NCBI RefSeq assembly: GCF_007994735.1
Contig: NZ_VOIL01000001.1
Coordinates: forward strand, 2,170,001 to 2,234,000
Source: Nesterenkonia populi
GTDB taxonomy: Bacteria > Actinomycetota > Actinomycetes > Actinomycetales > Micrococcaceae
DNA: 64,000 nucleotides
Direction: 5' to 3'
Part shown: piece after piece, positions 1 to 9,039 of the stretch
How the letters are laid out: the number at the start of each line of letters is the position of its first letter
Position numbering within the stretch: position 1 is the first letter of the stretch
The notes under the pieces: generated by a model
The model's input: the letters and a program-made list of their open reading frames with translations, nothing else
What the model was told of the DNA's origin: nothing
The model's database searches: none
Made by a program: the position numbers and the translations under genes

Positions 1-1483
1 GCAGGCGTGCCTGCTGCTCGGCAGCACGGTCACGGCGTTCGATGAGCTTCGCCGCAGCCTGTGCGGAGGTGAGCGCCCCACGGGCGGCGTCCGCGGCGGC
101 GTCGAGGGTCTCCTCCTCCTGCCGTTGGCTGGTGAGCTGCTCGCGAGCCTGTTCCAGCTGTTCGACGGCGGAGGTGAGCTCCTGGGCTTTCTGCTGCGCC
201 TGCTCTGCGGACTGTGATGCTTCTTCAGCGGTGCGCAGCAGCTCGGCGTGCCGGCCCTCGAGCTGCTCCGCCTCTTCCTCGGCCAGGCGCGCGCGGAGTC
301 CGGCGAGTGCCTCCGCGGCCTGCTGCAGCTTGTCCGGGGCAGGTGCCCCGTCCTCACTGAGGAGGGTTGGCGTGTCGGTCTCGGCGCCGACGGTGGTCTG
401 CCATTGGGAGCGGAGAGTGTCGTCGGCACTCTGGGCGGATTCCTGGGCCTGCTGGAAGGCCTGCTGCTGAGCAGCACGGGCCTTCGCCGCTTCGCGGAAC
501 CACTTCTCCACTGTGAGGGCCTGCTCGTGGCGGGCGCATCGGGCCCGGTCCTGCTCCGCCTGGTCGGCGGAGTCCTGGTGAGCCTGGCTGGCTGCCTGGT
601 GCTGAGTCCAGCGGTGCAGCTCCTTCTGCCGGGCCGAGAGCTCCTCAGCGTGGCTGCGGGCCTTCTCGGCGGCGTCACGGGCGGCCTCACGCTGTGCAGC
701 CATCTGGGACCGGCGGGCCTCGGCCTGGACTGTGACCCGCTCGCCGAGACTCTCGGCAGGGACGTCGTCCAGCTCGACCTGCTCCGGCCGAGTCTGCTCC
801 GCTTCGTCCTCGGGCGGCGGGACGAGCAGGGCGGCGGCATCGCTGCGCAGCCGGGAGGTGAGCTGCTCGATCTGCGCCTCGATCCGTTCGCTGCGGGCCC
901 GGGCCTCCTTCGCCTGCTCGTTGAGCTGCTCCTCGAGCCGACGGAACCGGAAGGTGTCGAAGAGCTGCTCGAGCAGCGTCTGCTTCTCCGCGCTCTTGGC
1001 ATGGAGGAAGTCGGCGAAGTCCCCCTGGGGCAGCAGGATCACTTTGGTGAACTGGTGGACGTCCAGGCCCAGGATGCTCTGCAGCTCGGCGTTGGCCGCC
1101 TGCACTCCGGAGACTCCCTGCTCCCATTCGGCGCCGGACCAGCGTTTCAGCGCGATGGTGGGGCTGACCTGGGTGGCGCGCCCGGGTCGGGTATAGGCGG
1201 GGGTGCGGCGAATCCAGTACCGGTCCTCGCCCCGGGAGAACTCCAGCTCGACATAGGGGGTGCGGTCAGCGGGTGCGTGGTGGGACTTCAGCAGATTGTG
1301 GTCACGCTGTCCGGCCACCCGCCCGTAGAGGGCGAAGGTGACGGCGTCCAGCACGGAGGTCTTGCCGGACCCGGTGCGGCCCCGCAGCAGGAAGAGCCCT
1401 TCGGCGCTGAGCTGGTCGAAGTCGACGGTCTCGGTGCCGGGGAAGGGCCCGAAGGCGCAGAGCGCCATCCGGTGCAGCTTCAT
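1..1483 (-). CDS. sbcC: SbcC-type exonuclease ATPase subunit (partial, N-terminal part)
   Basis: N-terminal 494 codons of the SMC-like ATPase of the SbcCD (Mre11-Rad50-like) nuclease, which trims DNA ends and cleaves hairpins during repair. The protein begins MKLHRMALCAFGPF and has a Walker A motif GRTGSGKTS at residues 35-43. A globular head follows with the Q-loop-like segment ILLPQGDFADFL, then long Glu/Gln/Ala-rich heptad sequence, the start of the coiled-coil arm. The zinc hook, second coiled coil and Walker B half lie beyond position 1. The ATG overlaps the sbcD stop codon (ATGA), so the pair is translationally coupled. Family assignment is firm; only the C-terminal half is unseen. Confidence 0.95.
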   Translation of the reverse strand, partial: MKLHRMALCAFGPFPGTETVDFDQLSAEGLFLLRGRTGSGKTSVLDAVTFALYGRVAGQRDHNLLKSHHAPADRTPYVELEFSRGEDRYWIRRTPAYTRPGRATQVSPTIALKRWSGAEWEQGVSGVQAANAELQSILGLDVHQFTKVILLPQGDFADFLHAKSAEKQTLLEQLFDTFRFRRLEEQLNEQAKEARARSERIEAQIEQLTSRLRSDAAALLVPPPEDEAEQTRPEQVELDDVPAESLGERVTVQAEARRSQMAAQREAARDAAEKARSHAEELSARQKELHRWTQHQAASQAHQDSADQAEQDRARCARHEQALTVEKWFREAAKARAAQQQAFQQAQESAQSADDTLRSQWQTTVGAETDTPTLLSEDGAPAPDKLQQAAEALAGLRARLAEEEAEQLEGRHAELLRTAEEASQSAEQAQQKAQELTSAVEQLEQAREQLTSQRQEEETLDAAADAARGALTSAQAAAKLIERRDRAAEQQARL

Positions 1484-2652
1484 GCGCGGGCCTCCTGCAG
1501 GGCCTCGGCGATGAGCTGCTGCTCGGGCTCGTCGGGACCGCGGCTGCGCACGTGCTCGAGGAACCCGGCGACGACCTCGGTGTCGGTGCGGGCCTGCTTC
1601 AGCTTCTGCGAGTAGGTGGTGCCGCCGCTGACCTGCCCTGCCCCGGCGTAGCTGAAGCTGGCCAGCCAGGGGTAGGCCTCCTGGACACGCTGGAACGCCT
1701 GTTCGGGCCGCTGATCATCAGTGAGCTTCACCTGGACGTAAGCCTCGGACCATTTCTCCAGGGTCTCAGGGCTGAGAACCTCCTCGATGGTCCCGGAGAG
1801 CCGCTTCAGCGGCCTTCCGATCGCCCAGTCCAAGGGCACCATGCTGCCCTCCACGGTGTCGTAGACCCACGCGCCCTTCTCCTGCTCAGCCTCAGAGAAG
1901 GAGAACCGGAGGGGAGAGCCGGAGTAGCGGACGGCGTCGGTGAGCGCCTGCCGGCCGTGAAGGTGCCCCAGCGCGGTGTAGTCGAACCCGTCGAAGACCT
2001 CCAGTGGGACCACGGAGAGTCCGCCGACGGTCTCTTCGTGGTGGTCGAGCCGCTCGCCGGCGGCTGCCTCAGCCCCGATGTGCCGCTCGGACTCGGAGGC
2101 GGTGCCTCTCGCGGCGAAGAGGTGCGCCATCACAATGGTCTGCGCCTCCGGGGCCCGCTGCGCACGATCATCCCGGATGCGCTGTGTGACCGCGCGGGCG
2201 GCCCCGGTGTGGTGGGCCCGCTCGCAGCCCAGTGCGGCGGCGTGCAGCTGCGGCTCCAGGTACGGGACCCCGTAGACCAGTACCGGCCCGTTCTCATCGG
2301 TGAGCTCCACAGGGATCCAGGAGTCCTCCAAGGCACTGCGAATGTGCACCCCGGAGCTGCGCATCAGACTGCGGCCGAACCCAAGCCGGGCCGCTGAGTC
2401 ATGGTTGCCGGCGGTGATGATGACCTGCGCGCCGGCGTCGACCAGCCTGCCGAGGGTCTCCTCCAGCAGCTCCACCGCCCACTCCGGCGGCAGCGCCCGG
2501 TCATAGACGTCCCCGGCGATGAGCACGACGTCGACCCCCTGCTCACCCACCGCCGAGCACACGGCGTCGCACATCTCCTCCTGCTCCGCGCGCAGGCTGA
2601 ACCCGTGGAAGCCGCGCCCGAGATGCCAGTCAGAGGTGTGCAGAAACCGCAT
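1480..2652 (-). CDS. sbcD: SbcD exonuclease (Mre11-like phosphoesterase)
   Basis: 390-residue nuclease subunit of SbcCD. The calcineurin-like phosphoesterase motifs are in order: HTSDWHLGR near residue 5, IAGDVYDRALPP, a TAGNHDSAARL block, and a downstream histidine motif ALGHLHGRQ. These bind the two catalytic metals (Mn2+ in the family). The reading frame is open for 20 more codons upstream, but MRFLHTSDWH at 2652 is the normal family start. It also lies 7 nt after a TAGGTT -10 box, so the message is probably leaderless. It overlaps sbcC by 4 nt. The divergent neighbour is the riboswitch-controlled thiamine transporter. Confidence 0.95.
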   Translation of the reverse strand: MRFLHTSDWHLGRGFHGFSLRAEQEEMCDAVCSAVGEQGVDVVLIAGDVYDRALPPEWAVELLEETLGRLVDAGAQVIITAGNHDSAARLGFGRSLMRSSGVHIRSALEDSWIPVELTDENGPVLVYGVPYLEPQLHAAALGCERAHHTGAARAVTQRIRDDRAQRAPEAQTIVMAHLFAARGTASESERHIGAEAAAGERLDHHEETVGGLSVVPLEVFDGFDYTALGHLHGRQALTDAVRYSGSPLRFSFSEAEQEKGAWVYDTVEGSMVPLDWAIGRPLKRLSGTIEEVLSPETLEKWSEAYVQVKLTDDQRPEQAFQRVQEAYPWLASFSYAGAGQVSGGTTYSQKLKQARTDTEVVAGFLEHVRSRGPDEPEQQLIAEALQEARA

Positions 2653-2665
2653 GCCCCCAAACCTA
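2653..2665 (-). promoter_or_regulatory. Leaderless promoter of sbcD
   Basis: On the minus strand TAGGTT (2665-2660) is followed by 7 nt and then the sbcD ATG, the spacing expected of a -10 box whose transcript starts at the start codon. No Shine-Dalgarno sequence lies between them. Confidence 0.55.
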
Positions 2666-2767
2666 CCGGTGCGGACGGACATCCCTGCTGGCTCTGCACG
2701 CCCCGCCGTCATGCTAGTGTGACCGTCACCACCTTCAACAGTGGGGCAACTGAATATTGACTCTGTC

Positions 2768-2868
2768 CGACAGGGGAGCGGCCGCCGGCATCCGGCCAGT
2801 CGCTGAGAGTGGGCTTGAGGCCCAGACCCTTGAACCTGATCAGGCTAGAACCTGCGAAGGAAGTCGTT
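2768..2868 (+). ncRNA. TPP riboswitch (THI element)
   Basis: The conserved core is present in order: CTGAGA, then ACCCTTGAACCTGATC, AGGCTAGAACCTGCG and AAGGAAG. The outer P1 helix can form between CGAC (2768-2771) and GTCG (2863-2866). The AAGGAAG at 2857-2863 is also the only ribosome binding site for the ATG at 2869, so thiamine pyrophosphate binding should hide the Shine-Dalgarno directly. That makes translational control the simplest model. The downstream gene is a thiamine-precursor transporter, as expected. Confidence 0.95.
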
Positions 2869-3534
2869 ATGAACTCATCCTCTGCGCCTGCGCGCGCTTC
2901 TGCATCCCGCACCTCTGACCGCCGCCGCACTGTGCGCTGGAGCGTCTCCGACATCGTGGTGGCCTCCACCCTCGCCGTCGCCTCCGGCGTCATCTTCTGG
3001 GGCTGGAACCTCAGCTACCACTTTGTGGGCAGCCTCTTCGCCTTCTACCCGCCGGTGGAGACCCTCGTCCACGGCATGTGGCTCTTCCCCGCCGTGCTCG
3101 GCGCCCTCATCATCCGCAAGCCCGGTGCGGCGATCTACTGCGAAATGGTCGCCGCCGCGGTCTCCGCACTGCTGGGCTCCCAATGGGGCCTCACCGTACT
3201 GTCCTCCGGGTTCATGCAGGGCCTCGGCGCCGAGCTGATCTTCCTGGCAGTGATCTACCGGCGCTTCGGCCTCGAGATCGCCATGCTCGGCGGTGCCGCC
3301 TCCGGGCTCACAGGCGGCATCACCTACCACTGGATCGTGCCCATGTACGCATACGCGCCCCTGGAGACCGCCATCCACATCGGCTCCTTCATGCTCTCCG
3401 GGGCCATCATCGCGGGGCTGCTGCCCTGGCTGGGCGCACGGGCGCTCGCCTCCACCGGGGTGCTGGGACCGCTGGCCTCCCGGAAGGCGCATCGCGAGCC
3501 CGTGCTCGGCCGCAGCGTCCCCCGCTCCAGCTGA
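2869..3534 (+). CDS. ykoE: ECF transporter substrate-binding S component, YkoE family (thiamine/HMP)
   Basis: 221-residue integral membrane S component that captures a thiamine precursor (hydroxymethylpyrimidine) or thiamine and docks on an energy-coupling module. After a basic N-terminus come about five to six hydrophobic segments from residue 28 onward, including a WNLSYHFVGSLFAF block and GGITYHWIVPMYAY, typical of YkoE. The frame is open upstream, but the real ATG at 2869 follows the riboswitch. The ATPase/T-subunit gene starts about 20 nt downstream. Function is inferred from the TPP riboswitch plus family resemblance to YkoE of the YkoEDC system; the exact substrate cannot be read from sequence. 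Confidence 0.9.
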   Translation: MNSSSAPARASASRTSDRRRTVRWSVSDIVVASTLAVASGVIFWGWNLSYHFVGSLFAFYPPVETLVHGMWLFPAVLGALIIRKPGAAIYCEMVAAAVSALLGSQWGLTVLSSGFMQGLGAELIFLAVIYRRFGLEIAMLGGAASGLTGGITYHWIVPMYAYAPLETAIHIGSFMLSGAIIAGLLPWLGARALASTGVLGPLASRKAHREPVLGRSVPRSS

Positions 3535-3553
3535 CCCGGTGCCGGCTGACCCG

Positions 3554-5917
3554 ATGACCGCCGAGCACACCACCAGCACGACGACGCAGGCTTCCCTCCC
3601 CGCCGGCGCGGAGGTCCTTGCTCGCGGGTGGACCTGGCACCACCCCGACCGGGACTCCCCCGCAGTCGCCGGCCTGGACCTGCACATCCGCCCCGGAGAG
3701 AAGGTGCTGGTCGCCGGACCCTCCGGGGCCGGCAAATCCACCCTGCTGCACGGCCTCGCCGGGGTCCTGCAGGACGAAGGCGCCGCAGCTCAGGGCGAGC
3801 TGCTCATCGACGGCACCCCGCCGGAGCAGGCTCGCGGCCGGGCGGGACTCATGCAGCAGGACCCGGAGGCCGCCGTCGTGCTCTCCCGCCTCGGCGACGA
3901 CGTCGCCTTCGGCCCCGAGAACCTGGCCGTCCCCCGGGCCGAGATTCCGGGTCGGGTCACGGAGGCGCTCGACGCCGTCGGGCTGGGACACCTGCCTCTG
4001 GAGCACCCGACCGCGCAGCTCTCCGGCGGCCAGAAGCAGCGCCTCGCCCTCGCCGGGATCCTCGCGATGCGGCCAGGCCTGCTGCTGCTCGACGAGCCCA
4101 CCGCCAACCTCGACCCCGAAGGCGCCGATCAGGTCCGCGACGCAGTCATCACCACCGCCGAGCGGACCGGCGCGACCCTGATCGTGGTGGAGCACCGGCT
4201 GGCCCGCTGGGCAGAGCACATGGACACCCTCGTCGTGCTCGCTCCCGGCGGCGGCGTCAGCCGGCGAGCGCCGTCCTCACACCTCAGCACCGATGAGTCC
4301 CTGCGGGAGGAGCTGGCCGAAGCCGGGCTCTGGGTTCCGGGCCGGTGCCCCGCTGAAGCGTGGGACCGGAGATCACTGAGCCCAGAGGCTGCTGGTGGTG
4401 CAGCGGTGCTGCGGGCTGAGGGGCTGGGCGTCTCCCGGCACAGTCCGCGCCGCGGCTGGCGACGCCGACGCTCTTCCGGCCCGGTGCTCACCGGTGCGGA
4501 CCTCACCCTGCGGGTGGGACAGTCAATGGGGATCACCGGGCCGAACGGGGCCGGGAAGTCCACGCTGCTGCTCACCCTGGCGGGCCTGCTCCCTCCGCAC
4601 GGGGGCAGACTCACCCCCGACCCGCATGCCTGGGGCCCCGGCCAGCTCATCGGCCGGATCGGGATGGTGTTCCAGGAGCCCGAGCACCAGTTTGTGAAGC
4701 CCACCGTCGCCGAGGAGCTGCGGCTCTCCGCCGAGCAGGCCCGCACCGCCGACGGTCAGCCGCGCTTCGCCGGCGAGGAGGCCGAGGACCGGGTGAACGG
4801 CCTGATGCGCCGGCTGCGGATGGAGCACCTCGCCGCGGCCAACCCGTTCAGCCTCTCAGGGGGTGAGAAGCGCCGACTCTCCGTGGGCACCGCCCTGGCC
4901 GCCGGACCCGAGGTGCTGCTGCTGGACGAGCCCACCTTCGGGCAGGACGCCCACACCTTCGCCGAACTGATCAGCCTGCTGCGCGATCACCTCAGCACGG
5001 GCGGCGCTGTGCTGGCGGTGACGCACGACGACGCGTTCCTGGAAGCCCTGGAGGCCGACGTCGTGGACGTCGGCCAGTTCCGTGCCCCCGCCGAGGAACC
5101 ATCGGCCGACGCGGAGAACAGTGAACTTCCCGGGCTGGGATCTGTGCGTAATGCGTCCTGGCTGGGCCGACGCAGTCCGCTGGCTAAGCTTGTCGCGCTC
5201 TTTCTCATCACCCTCGCCCTGGTTGCGACCATCGATGCCGTCTCTGCGGCCGTGGTCGCCGTGGGGAGCTTCCTGCTTCTGCCTCTGGCCGGCATTCGGC
5301 CGCTGGCCTTCTTGGGGAGGATATGGCCCTTCGCCCTCGGGGCGGCGGTAGCGGCCTGGGGCACGGCGATCGCCGGTGAGGAGTCGGGCCGGGTGCTGCT
5401 GGACCTCGGCTTCACCACGGTGAGCACCGGGTCCTTGGAGCTCGGCGCCGCCCTGGGGCTTCGCGCTTTCGCCATTGTGCTGCCCAGTGTCATCATCCTC
5501 TCCACCACTGACCCCACCGACCTGGCCGACTCATTGGCCCAGCAGCTGAGGCTGCCGGCGCGGTTCGTGCTGGGGGCGCTCGCCGCGATGCGACTGATGG
5601 GACTGCTGGCCGAGCACTGGACCACTCTGGGACAGGCGCGCCGGGCACGCGGCATCGGGGCGAAGAAGGGACTGTTCGGACGGGTCGCCGGCACCCTGTC
5701 TCAGGCGTTCGGGCTGCTGGTCCAAGCGATCCGGACCGCCACCCGGCTGGCGGTGACGATGGAGTCCCGCGGCTTCGGCGCCGGACCGCGCACCTGGGCC
5801 CGGCCCGCCAGGCTCGCCCCCCAGGACTCCCTGGTGGTCCTGGCTGGTGCCGCCATCGCTGCCGCGGCCACTCTCGCGGCTCTGCTGGCCGGCACCTGGA
5901 ACCTCGTATGGGCCTGA
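3554..5917 (+). CDS. Fused ECF module: two ATPase domains plus EcfT-like membrane domain (YkoD-YkoC fusion)
   Basis: A 787-residue protein joining the whole energy-coupling module. ATPase 1 has Walker A GPSGAGKST (55-63), signature LSGGQKQR (about 156-163) and Walker B LLLLDEPTANLD. ATPase 2 has GPNGAGKST (about 329-337), LSGGEKRR (about 435-442) and LLLLDEPTFGQD. From about residue 536 an EcfT-like domain follows with four to five hydrophobic segments and the coupling-helix-like motifs RRARGIGAKKG and ESRGFGAG. Usually YkoD (both ATPases) and YkoC (T) are separate proteins. The start is the ATG at 3554; an in-frame GTG at 3539, just after the ykoE stop, is an alternative. No frameshift is seen at the junctions, so the fusion looks real. 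Confidence 0.92.
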   Translation: MTAEHTTSTTTQASLPAGAEVLARGWTWHHPDRDSPAVAGLDLHIRPGEKVLVAGPSGAGKSTLLHGLAGVLQDEGAAAQGELLIDGTPPEQARGRAGLMQQDPEAAVVLSRLGDDVAFGPENLAVPRAEIPGRVTEALDAVGLGHLPLEHPTAQLSGGQKQRLALAGILAMRPGLLLLDEPTANLDPEGADQVRDAVITTAERTGATLIVVEHRLARWAEHMDTLVVLAPGGGVSRRAPSSHLSTDESLREELAEAGLWVPGRCPAEAWDRRSLSPEAAGGAAVLRAEGLGVSRHSPRRGWRRRRSSGPVLTGADLTLRVGQSMGITGPNGAGKSTLLLTLAGLLPPHGGRLTPDPHAWGPGQLIGRIGMVFQEPEHQFVKPTVAEELRLSAEQARTADGQPRFAGEEAEDRVNGLMRRLRMEHLAAANPFSLSGGEKRRLSVGTALAAGPEVLLLDEPTFGQDAHTFAELISLLRDHLSTGGAVLAVTHDDAFLEALEADVVDVGQFRAPAEEPSADAENSELPGLGSVRNASWLGRRSPLAKLVALFLITLALVATIDAVSAAVVAVGSFLLLPLAGIRPLAFLGRIWPFALGAAVAAWGTAIAGEESGRVLLDLGFTTVSTGSLELGAALGLRAFAIVLPSVIILSTTDPTDLADSLAQQLRLPARFVLGALAAMRLMGLLAEHWTTLGQARRARGIGAKKGLFGRVAGTLSQAFGLLVQAIRTATRLAVTMESRGFGAGPRTWARPARLAPQDSLVVLAGAAIAAAATLAALLAGTWNLVWA

Positions 5918-5936
5918 GCCCCTGCCCGCCGACGGA

Positions 5937-5948
5937 TACCCTGTCCGG
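5937..5948 (+). promoter_or_regulatory. Leaderless promoter of the ADP-ribosylglycohydrolase-like gene
   Basis: TACCCT at 5937-5942 is followed by 6 nt and a GTG start at 5949. There is no ribosome binding site, so a leaderless message is likely. Confidence 0.5.
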
Positions 5949-6608
5949 GTGAATCATGACGCGCTGACCGACGAAGACCTGAACGCGCAGTTCCTGCCTC
6001 AGATGACCGCGCTGCTGCCCGCCGAGGGGAAGCCCGTGCACGCAGAGACCCTGCTGACCCTCTGCCTGGCCGACGGACTGCTCGAGGTCCTCGAGTGGTC
6101 AGCCGAAGGCACCGGAGCCGACCCGCTGGGCGCGATGTGGCTGGCCTGCCTGCGCTGGCACCGGACCGTCGCCTGGGACTTCCCGGAGCGCGCTCCGCAG
6201 CCCCCGCAGCGGCCCACCGACCACGCGCTGACCCTCATCCTGCAGGCAGGAGGAATCCAGCTGATCCCCGGCAGCGCGGACAGCTCTGCGGCCGGGCTCG
6301 CCTCCGGAGAGATGGCCTACCCCACCAGCCCGGCCCAGCCGGATGTCTACGACGCGGCGGTGCTCTCCCGAGCGGTTCCGATAGGGCTGGTTCCCTACGT
6401 GGGAGCCGAGACGCGGAAGAAATGGGCTCAGGAGGCTGTCAGCCTCACCCACGGCCACCCGGACCTGACCGCGGCCGCGCAGTCGCGGGTCGCCGCAGTG
6501 AGCACTGGTGAGCACACGCCCCAGCCCGCCGCAGCGCCGAACCCGCTGCTGCGCGTCGTCGTTGATGACCTCGCCCGCCGCTGGCAGGGGATCGCTCAGG
6601 CCGCGTAG
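5949..6608 (+). CDS. ADP-ribosylglycohydrolase-like protein lacking the N-terminal metal-site region
   Basis: 219 residues with recognisable pieces of the ADP-ribosylglycohydrolase (DraG-like) fold: a helical TLCLADGLLEVLEW segment followed by WLACLRWHRTV, a SAVPIGL-like stretch (LSRAVPIGLVPYVG) and VSLTHGHPDLTAAA. Active members begin with a GD(S/A)LG motif and carry Asp/Glu/Thr metal ligands near both ends. Here the N-terminal motif is absent, and no SDDTQ-like ligand cluster is visible in the N-terminal 30 residues. The protein may be a catalytically inactive binder or a decayed paralogue. The start is a leaderless GTG. Its 3' end overlaps the convergent exonuclease gene by 13 nt. Fold assignment is by eye. 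Confidence 0.6.
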   Translation: MNHDALTDEDLNAQFLPQMTALLPAEGKPVHAETLLTLCLADGLLEVLEWSAEGTGADPLGAMWLACLRWHRTVAWDFPERAPQPPQRPTDHALTLILQAGGIQLIPGSADSSAAGLASGEMAYPTSPAQPDVYDAAVLSRAVPIGLVPYVGAETRKKWAQEAVSLTHGHPDLTAAAQSRVAAVSTGEHTPQPAAAPNPLLRVVVDDLARRWQGIAQAA

Positions 6609-7639
6609 GGCCAGGCGTCTCCTGCCAGCGTGCGGAACCCCTGTTCGCTGACCAGCCGAATCTGTTGGCCGACCGCACGCCGACGCAGCGCGTCCTCGGC
6701 CTTGTTGGACCCCAGCGGGCCCTGCGGGTCGTGCTGGGCGGCGAGATCGGCGTCGTCGTACCCGTCCCCGATCACCAGCATGCTGGTGGAGCCGGTCACC
6801 CGTGACGACGTAGTGCCCCCGCATGCGGCGACCAGCTGCTTGGCCTCACCGCGCGGGATCACCAGGTTGCCCGTGAAGCTGACCTGCTGCCCGCAGAACG
6901 GGTGGGCGGGGTCCGCCTCCGGGTTCGCCGGCAGGTTCCGGCCCTCCTCCTGCCAACGCATCAGATCAGGCAGCTCCCGGTCCCCCAGGGGGACGGCCGC
7001 GTCGAAGAGATCCCCATAGGCGCGGACCTGCCGGGTGGCCCGGGACTCCCTCGGCCGTGGAGCGGCCCAGTGCGCCAGCACCTCCGGGTCGATGCTCGCG
7101 GCGCCGAAGAGCTCGTGCAGCTCCGGGGTCTGCCGGCGGCGGGCGATGTCCACCACAATCGCCGCAGCGGCCCGGGCGTCCCAGAGCGCATGATGGTGGT
7201 GCTGCAGCTGGAAGCCCGCCTCGGCGGCGGCCTTCGGCAGTGCGTGGGAGGGCAGCTGGTAGACCGCCCGCGCCAGACGGACCGAACAGAGCCCGCTCAG
7301 CCCCGGGCTGCCGAGCCCGGAGACCTCCAGGGCGGATTCGAAGACCTCCAGGTCAAAGATCACGTTGTGCGCCACCAGGATGTCCTCCCCGATGAACGCT
7401 GCGATCTCCGCGAATGCCTCACCGAACCGGGGCGCCTCGGCCGCCGCCTCCGGGGTGATCCCGTGGATTGACTCATTGCGCGGGTCGAACCGGTCGAACC
7501 CGGCCGGCGGACGCAGCAGCGTGTAATGCGTGTCCGTCTCAATCCCGTCACGGATGCGCACCAGGCCGATCGAGCACGGCGAGCCGCGGAACCCGTTGGC
7601 AGTCTCGAAGTCGACGGCGGTGAAGCTCAGACCCCTCAC
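6596..7639 (-). CDS. DEDDh 3'-5' exonuclease (DnaQ-like) with C-terminal BRCT domain
   Basis: 347 residues. The N-terminal domain (about 1-175) is a DnaQ/epsilon-type exonuclease: VDFETAN (first Asp and Glu), LVAHNVIFDLEVFE (second Asp) and HHALWDARAAA (His and last Asp), the DEDDh set. The C-terminal part (about 245-335) resembles a BRCT domain, QVSFTGNLVIPRGEA...SRVTGSTSMLVIGD, as in many actinobacterial proteins annotated as exonuclease or DNA polymerase III epsilon-like. Probable role is DNA repair or proofreading, distinct from the replicative epsilon subunit. The start is GTG overlapping the rdgB stop (GTGA), placing it last in an rph-rdgB-exonuclease operon. Confidence 0.88.
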   Translation of the reverse strand: MRGLSFTAVDFETANGFRGSPCSIGLVRIRDGIETDTHYTLLRPPAGFDRFDPRNESIHGITPEAAAEAPRFGEAFAEIAAFIGEDILVAHNVIFDLEVFESALEVSGLGSPGLSGLCSVRLARAVYQLPSHALPKAAAEAGFQLQHHHHALWDARAAAAIVVDIARRRQTPELHELFGAASIDPEVLAHWAAPRPRESRATRQVRAYGDLFDAAVPLGDRELPDLMRWQEEGRNLPANPEADPAHPFCGQQVSFTGNLVIPRGEAKQLVAACGGTTSSRVTGSTSMLVIGDGYDDADLAAQHDPQGPLGSNKAEDALRRRAVGQQIRLVSEQGFRTLAGDAWPYAA

Positions 7640-8262
7640 GCGACCGCCAGAACCTCCACGATCCGAGGGGCCAGGGCGACGAAGGCCTTGCCCCGGTGAG
7701 AGATCGCGTTCTTCTCCCCCATGGACAGTTCGGCCGCAGAGCGGGTCTCTCCGACGGGCTGGAGGATGGGATCGTAGCCGAACCCGCCGTCGCCGCGCTC
7801 CCCGGAGAGCAGCTGGCCATCCAGCCGACCCTCCGCGGTGTGCTCAACCCCAGAGGGAGTGACCAGAGAGGCCACGCACACCAACGCCGCGCCACGGTGC
7901 TCCTGAGGCACATCGGCGAGCTGCTGCAGCAGCAGACGCCGGTTGCTCTCATCCGAGGCGTGCTCCCCGGCCCAGCGGGCGGAGAAGATCCCCGGAGCCC
8001 CGCCGAGCACCTCCACGGCCAGCCCGGAGTCGTCCGCAACAGCGGGCAGACCGGTCTGGCGGGCGACTTCGCGTGCCTTCAGCAGTGAGTTCTCCTCGAA
8101 GGTCACACCGGTCTCCGGAATCTCCGAGCAGCCGGCGGCGGACGCGTCCACGACGGCGGCCTCCAGGTCGACGCCGGCGAGCGCGGGCTGGTCTGCCAGC
8201 AGGGCCCTGAGCTCCCGGACCTTGCCCTGGTTGCGGGTGGCGAGGACGAGCTTGGCGGTCAT
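7636..8262 (-). CDS. rdgB: RdgB/HAM1 non-canonical purine NTP pyrophosphatase
   Basis: 208-residue house-cleaning enzyme that hydrolyses dITP, ITP and XTP to monophosphates and keeps deaminated purines out of nucleic acids. Family motifs: [13 protein letters not shown] near the N-terminus (SHT/NxGK triphosphate loop), [44 protein letters not shown] and SHRGKAF. The ATG at 8262 overlaps the rph stop by 4 nt, an arrangement common in actinobacteria where RNase PH and RdgB are neighbours. Length is normal and all catalytic blocks are present. Confidence 0.95.
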   Translation of the reverse strand: MTAKLVLATRNQGKVRELRALLADQPALAGVDLEAAVVDASAAGCSEIPETGVTFEENSLLKAREVARQTGLPAVADDSGLAVEVLGGAPGIFSARWAGEHASDESNRRLLLQQLADVPQEHRGAALVCVASLVTPSGVEHTAEGRLDGQLLSGERGDGGFGYDPILQPVGETRSAAELSMGEKNAISHRGKAFVALAPRIVEVLAVA

Positions 8263-9011
8263 ACTGCGCCCAGCGCCTGCTTCTGGATGTCGGCGAGCTG
8301 ACCGCAGCCGGCGACGGCGAGGTCCAGCAGCTCGCCCATCTGACTGCGGGTGAAGGGAACGCCCTCGGCGGTGCCCTGCACTTCGACGAAGTCCCCGGAG
8401 CCGGTGACCACCACGTTCATGTCGGTGCCGGCGGTGGAGTCCTCCGTATAGGGCAGGTCGAGCACAGAGGTGCCGTCGGGCAGCACGCCCACGCTGATCG
8501 CAGAGACGGAATCGGTGAGAACCTCGGCCTTCTTGCCGACATGGCCTTCGCTGCGCGCCCACTCGATGGCGTCGACCAGTGCCACGTAGGCGCCGGTGAT
8601 CGCCGCGGTGCGGGTGCCGCCGTCGGCCTGCAGGACGTCGCAGTCCAGGGTGATCATGTTCTCGCCGAGAGCCTTGGTGTCCACCACCGCGCGCAGGGCC
8701 CGTCCGATCAGCCGGGAGATCTCGTGGGTGCGCCCGCCGATCTTGCCCTTCACCGACTCACGAGAGTTCCGGGTGTTGGTGGCCCGGGGCAGCATTGCAT
8801 ACTCGGCGGTGACCCAGCCGGTGCCCCGGCCGCGCAGCCAGCGCGGAACATCGGACTCGAAGCTGGCGGTGCACAGCACCCGGGTATCGCCGAACTCGAT
8901 CAGGGCGCTGCCCTCAGCCTGCCCGGACCAGCCGCGGGTGATCTTCACCTCACGCAGCTGGTTCACCGTGCGGCCGTCAGTGCGGGTGTAGGCGGACGTC
9001 TTCGTGCTCAC
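8259..9011 (-). CDS. rph: Ribonuclease PH
   Basis: 250-residue phosphorolytic 3'-5' exoribonuclease that trims tRNA 3' ends. It opens with the usual [19 protein letters not shown] block, then [31 protein letters not shown] (phosphate-binding Arg region), the RLIGRALRA motif and [16 protein letters not shown]. The start is GTG at 9011 with an AGGGAG ribosome binding site about 6 nt upstream; the 24 open codons further upstream lack family similarity. First gene of a translationally coupled rph-rdgB-exonuclease operon. Confidence 0.95.
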   Translation of the reverse strand: MSTKTSAYTRTDGRTVNQLREVKITRGWSGQAEGSALIEFGDTRVLCTASFESDVPRWLRGRGTGWVTAEYAMLPRATNTRNSRESVKGKIGGRTHEISRLIGRALRAVVDTKALGENMITLDCDVLQADGGTRTAAITGAYVALVDAIEWARSEGHVGKKAEVLTDSVSAISVGVLPDGTSVLDLPYTEDSTAGTDMNVVVTGSGDFVEVQGTAEGVPFTRSQMGELLDLAVAGCGQLADIQKQALGAV

Positions 9012-9039
9012 GGGGTCTCCCTCTTGGTCAGTGAGTGCT

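Noticed and set aside
248..1615. 455-codon open frame opposite sbcC
   Set aside because: Antisense of the SbcC coiled coil; Leu/Gly-rich without motifs.
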